A stretch of DNA of 36,200 nt from Gordoniibacillus kamchatkensis (GTDB lineage: Bacteria > Bacillota > Bacilli > Paenibacillales > NBRC-103111). The DNA is taken from NCBI RefSeq assembly GCF_000829455.1, contig NZ_JXAK01000063.1, positions 1 through 36,200 on the forward strand, written 5' to 3'. The notes beneath the pieces were generated by a model. The model saw only the letters and a list, made by a program, of their open reading frames with translations, had not been told where the DNA came from and did not search any database. Each line of letters starts with the position of its first letter. Within the stretch, counting starts at the first letter, position 1. Of the stretch, positions 34,474 through 36,200 are shown one piece after another. The translations under genes were made by a program, and so were the position numbers.

Positions 34474-35538
34474 TTATTGCGCTTTTTCCAACAATTTCGG
34501 TTTGGCAAAAATCATCCGGCCCGCCGACGTCTGCAGCACGCTTGTTACCATAACCTCCAGCGTCGTGCCGATAAAATCGCGCCCGCTCTCGACGACGATC
34601 ATCGTCCCGTCATCGAGGTAAGCGACGCCCTGGCCGTGCTCCTTGCCGTCCTTGATCACCTGCACGAAAATCTCCTCGCCCGGCAGCACGACCGGCTTGA
34701 CGGCGTTGGCCAAATCGTTGATGTTCAGCACCGATACGCCCTGCAGCTCGCACACCTTGTTCAAATTGAAATCGTTCGTGATCACTTTGCCGCGCAGCAC
34801 TTTGGCGAGCCGCACGAGCTTGCTGTCCACTTCGGAAATTTCTTCGAAATCCCCTTCGTAGATGAGCACCTTGACGTCGAGCTCTTTCTGAATTTTGTTC
34901 AAAATGTCGAGCCCGCGCCGGCCCCTGTTGCGCTTGAGCAAGTCCGAAGAATCGGCGATATGCTGCAGCTCCTCGAGCACGAATTCGGGAATGACGAGCG
35001 TTCCTTCGATAAACCCGGTTTTGCATATGTCCGCGATGCGGCCGTCGATGATGACGCTCGTATCGAGGATTTTGTGCTCCTCATAATTGCCGGCTTCGCT
35101 CTTGTCCTCGCTGCGGCCGCGGCCCGCACCAGCGCCGAACAGCGCCGCCAGCTCTTCCTTGCGGCTGCGCCCGACGCGCCAGCCGGCAAAGCCGAGCAGC
35201 GCCGTCATGAGCAGCGGAAGCAGCGCTCCCTCGTTCGCCTTGCTAAGCACAGGGAACAGCAGAACGGCGATGAGCAGGCCGATAACTAATCCTAATAGAC
35301 CGGAAAATAAATCTTTCGCAGGAATTCGCGCCAAGCTCGTTTCCCCGCTCGCCACCGCTTTGCGGCCGAGCTCGAATAATCCCCCGGCCAAAACGAAAGA
35401 TGCCGCCGCACCTAAGCCAAGCAGCATGTAAGCTTGTCCCGGCCAATCGGCCACGCCCCATAGCGGAAAAAGCGCGCTGAGCCGGTATGCCGTAAGTCCG
35501 CCCGTCACCGCCGCCGCCAATTGAAACCACTTTTTCAA
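34474..35538 (-). CDS. yacL: PIN/TRAM domain membrane protein YacL
   Basis: 354 aa from TTG 35538, served by GGAGGTGA 6 bp upstream. Four hydrophobic segments lie in residues 8-120, followed by a basic, glycine-rich linker. The PIN nuclease domain (155-275) shows D159 and D165 ([11 protein letters not shown]), D238 and D256, the usual acidic set. A TRAM RNA-binding domain follows at about 281-344. The family is a membrane-tethered putative RNase conserved next to ispD in Firmicutes; its RNA targets are not known to me. Confidence 0.92.
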   Translation of the reverse strand: MKKWFQLAAAVTGGLTAYRLSALFPLWGVADWPGQAYMLLGLGAAASFVLAGGLFELGRKAVASGETSLARIPAKDLFSGLLGLVIGLLIAVLLFPVLSKANEGALLPLLMTALLGFAGWRVGRSRKEELAALFGAGAGRGRSEDKSEAGNYEEHKILDTSVIIDGRIADICKTGFIEGTLVIPEFVLEELQHIADSSDLLKRNRGRRGLDILNKIQKELDVKVLIYEGDFEEISEVDSKLVRLAKVLRGKVITNDFNLNKVCELQGVSVLNINDLANAVKPVVLPGEEIFVQVIKDGKEHGQGVAYLDDGTMIVVESGRDFIGTTLEVMVTSVLQTSAGRMIFAKPKLLEKAQ

Positions 35539-35608
35539 TTTCTGTCACCTCCACCTCACGGATTTCAGTAACAGTATGTTCCATTTCACCCAAGGATAAT
35601 CATGGAAA

Positions 35609-35637
35609 TTGAAACTTCTACCAGGTTGGTCTATAAT
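35609..35637 (+). promoter_or_regulatory. Predicted sigma-A promoter of the small Cys protein gene
   Basis: TTGAAA (35609-35614), 17-bp spacer, perfect TATAAT (35632-35637), 38 bp upstream of the ATG. The divergent yacL promoter was not clearly found in the same 137-bp gap. Confidence 0.75.
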
Positions 35638-35675
35638 GGGGGATGAATAACACTCCCGTGGCGAGGTGTAAAGGC

Positions 35676-36071
35676 ATGAGTTCTCTGACGTTGAAGGAAT
35701 TTCAAGACCAGGTGTCCGAACTGCTGCTTCGGCATCGCAGCTTATTAGACGTATTATCGAAATTCCAGCAGACGGGAGCAGCGGTCAACCGTGCCGTCGT
35801 CAAATCGATTACGGAGTGCGGATGCATCGAACTGAATGCCGCCAAGCAGGCGTACTCTCCGGATATGACGCTGGAAGAAGCAAAGAGCGTGCTGAATACT
35901 CACATGCAGGGACAATTGTGCGAAGCTTGCCGCGAGGTGATCGGCGCCGAGCTGGGCCGGAACCTGTTTTATATGTCGGCGCTCGGCAATTTGCTGAAGC
36001 TCAATTTGCAGGAGACCGTTGAAGACGAATCGAAGAAATGCTCGACGCTCGGGCTGTTTACCTTATCCTGA
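35676..36071 (+). CDS. Small conserved cysteine-containing protein of unknown function
   Basis: 131 aa from ATG 35676 (MSSLTLKEFQDQVSELLLRHRSLLDVL), with GAGGTG 7 bp upstream. An upstream ATG at 35643 is in frame but without such a site. Mostly helical. Cysteines at C48 and C50 (ECGC), C82 and C85 (LCEAC) and C122 (KKCSTLGLF) look like a metal or redox site. No signal peptide or membrane span. I recall similar short proteins at this position in Paenibacillus, some labelled DUF1573, but I am unsure of that label. It has its own promoter and points toward where disA-radA normally lie. Confidence 0.8.
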   Translation: MSSLTLKEFQDQVSELLLRHRSLLDVLSKFQQTGAAVNRAVVKSITECGCIELNAAKQAYSPDMTLEEAKSVLNTHMQGQLCEACREVIGAELGRNLFYMSALGNLLKLNLQETVEDESKKCSTLGLFTLS

Positions 36072-36101
36072 TTGCCGTTAAAAAAAGCCTGAAGTCCACG
36101 A

Positions 36102-36200
36102 TGGTCAAGACCCCAAATAGCGGACATTGAAAAAAGCCCTAAGCTGCTAGCTGACGTCGGTACTCTGCCGGCGTCAGCTTGTTTAGCTTTCTTTGCGCTC
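36102..36200. mobile_element. End of an IS3-family insertion sequence
   Basis: From the candidate terminus TGGTCAAGACCCC (36102 onward) to the window edge. It contains the transposase 3' end and the noncoding terminal segment typical of IS3-family right ends. IS3 ends are normally 5'-TG...CA-3', which sets the boundary guess. The element lies 30 bp past the stop of the preceding gene. The other end and target duplication are outside the window. Confidence 0.65.
36139..36200 (-). CDS. IS3-family transposase OrfB, C-terminal fragment at window edge
   Basis: Twenty codons and a TAG (36141-36139) are visible: AQRKLNKLTPAEYRRQLAA, matching the conserved C-terminus of IS3-family DDE transposases (K..L..L.P.EYR). 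The gene continues beyond the window on the minus strand, so integrity and subgroup cannot be judged. Confidence 0.75.
   Translation of the reverse strand, partial: AQRKLNKLTPAEYRRQLAA

Overview
The window is a core-genome segment of a Gram-positive, spore-forming bacterium, most likely a member of the Paenibacillaceae (Paenibacillus or Cohnella-like). The evidence is protein sequences close to Bacillus subtilis RpoB, RpoC, SigH, YbxB and L7Ae-type RplGB, a sporulation sigma factor, T-box and L10-leader RNAs, strong Shine-Dalgarno sites, moderately high GC and frequent GTG/TTG starts. Almost everything is read from the minus strand, and the order matches the B. subtilis block yacL-ispD-ispF-gltX-cysE-cysS-mrnC-rlmB-rae1-sigH-rpmG-secE-nusG-rplK-rplA-rplJ-rplL-ybxB-rpoB-rpoC-rplGB-rpsL-rpsG-fusA-tuf-(variable slot)-rpsJ-rplC-rplD-rplW-rplB.

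Layout from low to high coordinate. 1-2221: start of the S10 operon (rplB cut by the window edge, rplW, rplD, rplC, rpsJ) with its promoter near 2359-2387. 2559-8557: an accessory cassette between the S10 and str operons, made of a five-gene minus-strand operon (lipoprotein solute-binding protein, ATPase, two permeases, M20 peptidase) and a divergent IclR-type regulator, with tandem operator-like repeats between them. 8556-8753: a 200-bp nested palindrome. 8822-13513: the str operon (tuf, fusA, rpsG, rpsL, rplGB). 13680-20932: rpoC and rpoB. 21347-25519: rsmC-like methyltransferase, rplL, rplJ with L10 leader, rplA, rplK, nusG, secE, rpmG. 25819-26463: sigH. 26721-30514: rae1, rlmB, mrnC, cysS, cysE. 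30689-31125: a T-box riboswitch in front of cysE. 31176-34393: gltX, ispF, ispD. 34474-35538: PIN/TRAM protein YacL. 35676-36071: a divergent small Cys-containing protein. From about 36102: the end of an IS3-family element that runs out of the window.

Functionally this is the transcription-translation core: RNA polymerase beta and beta', NusG, ribosomal proteins of both subunits, EF-G, EF-Tu, two aminoacyl-tRNA synthetases, cysteine synthesis, an early isoprenoid branch (IspD, IspF), rRNA processing and methylation, and the sporulation sigma factor. The accessory cassette looks like uptake plus hydrolysis of a small organic substrate under IclR control.

I see no clearly new multi-gene system. 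The points most worth checking are the IclR/ABC/M20 cassette and its operator-like repeats, the 200-bp palindrome, a family of about 25-bp palindromes upstream of gltX (one at its predicted transcription start), a perfect 12-bp inverted repeat around a TATAAT in the rpoB leader, and apparent single-base frameshifts in both rlmB and cysS, only about 740 bp apart. No tRNA, rRNA or CRISPR array was seen.
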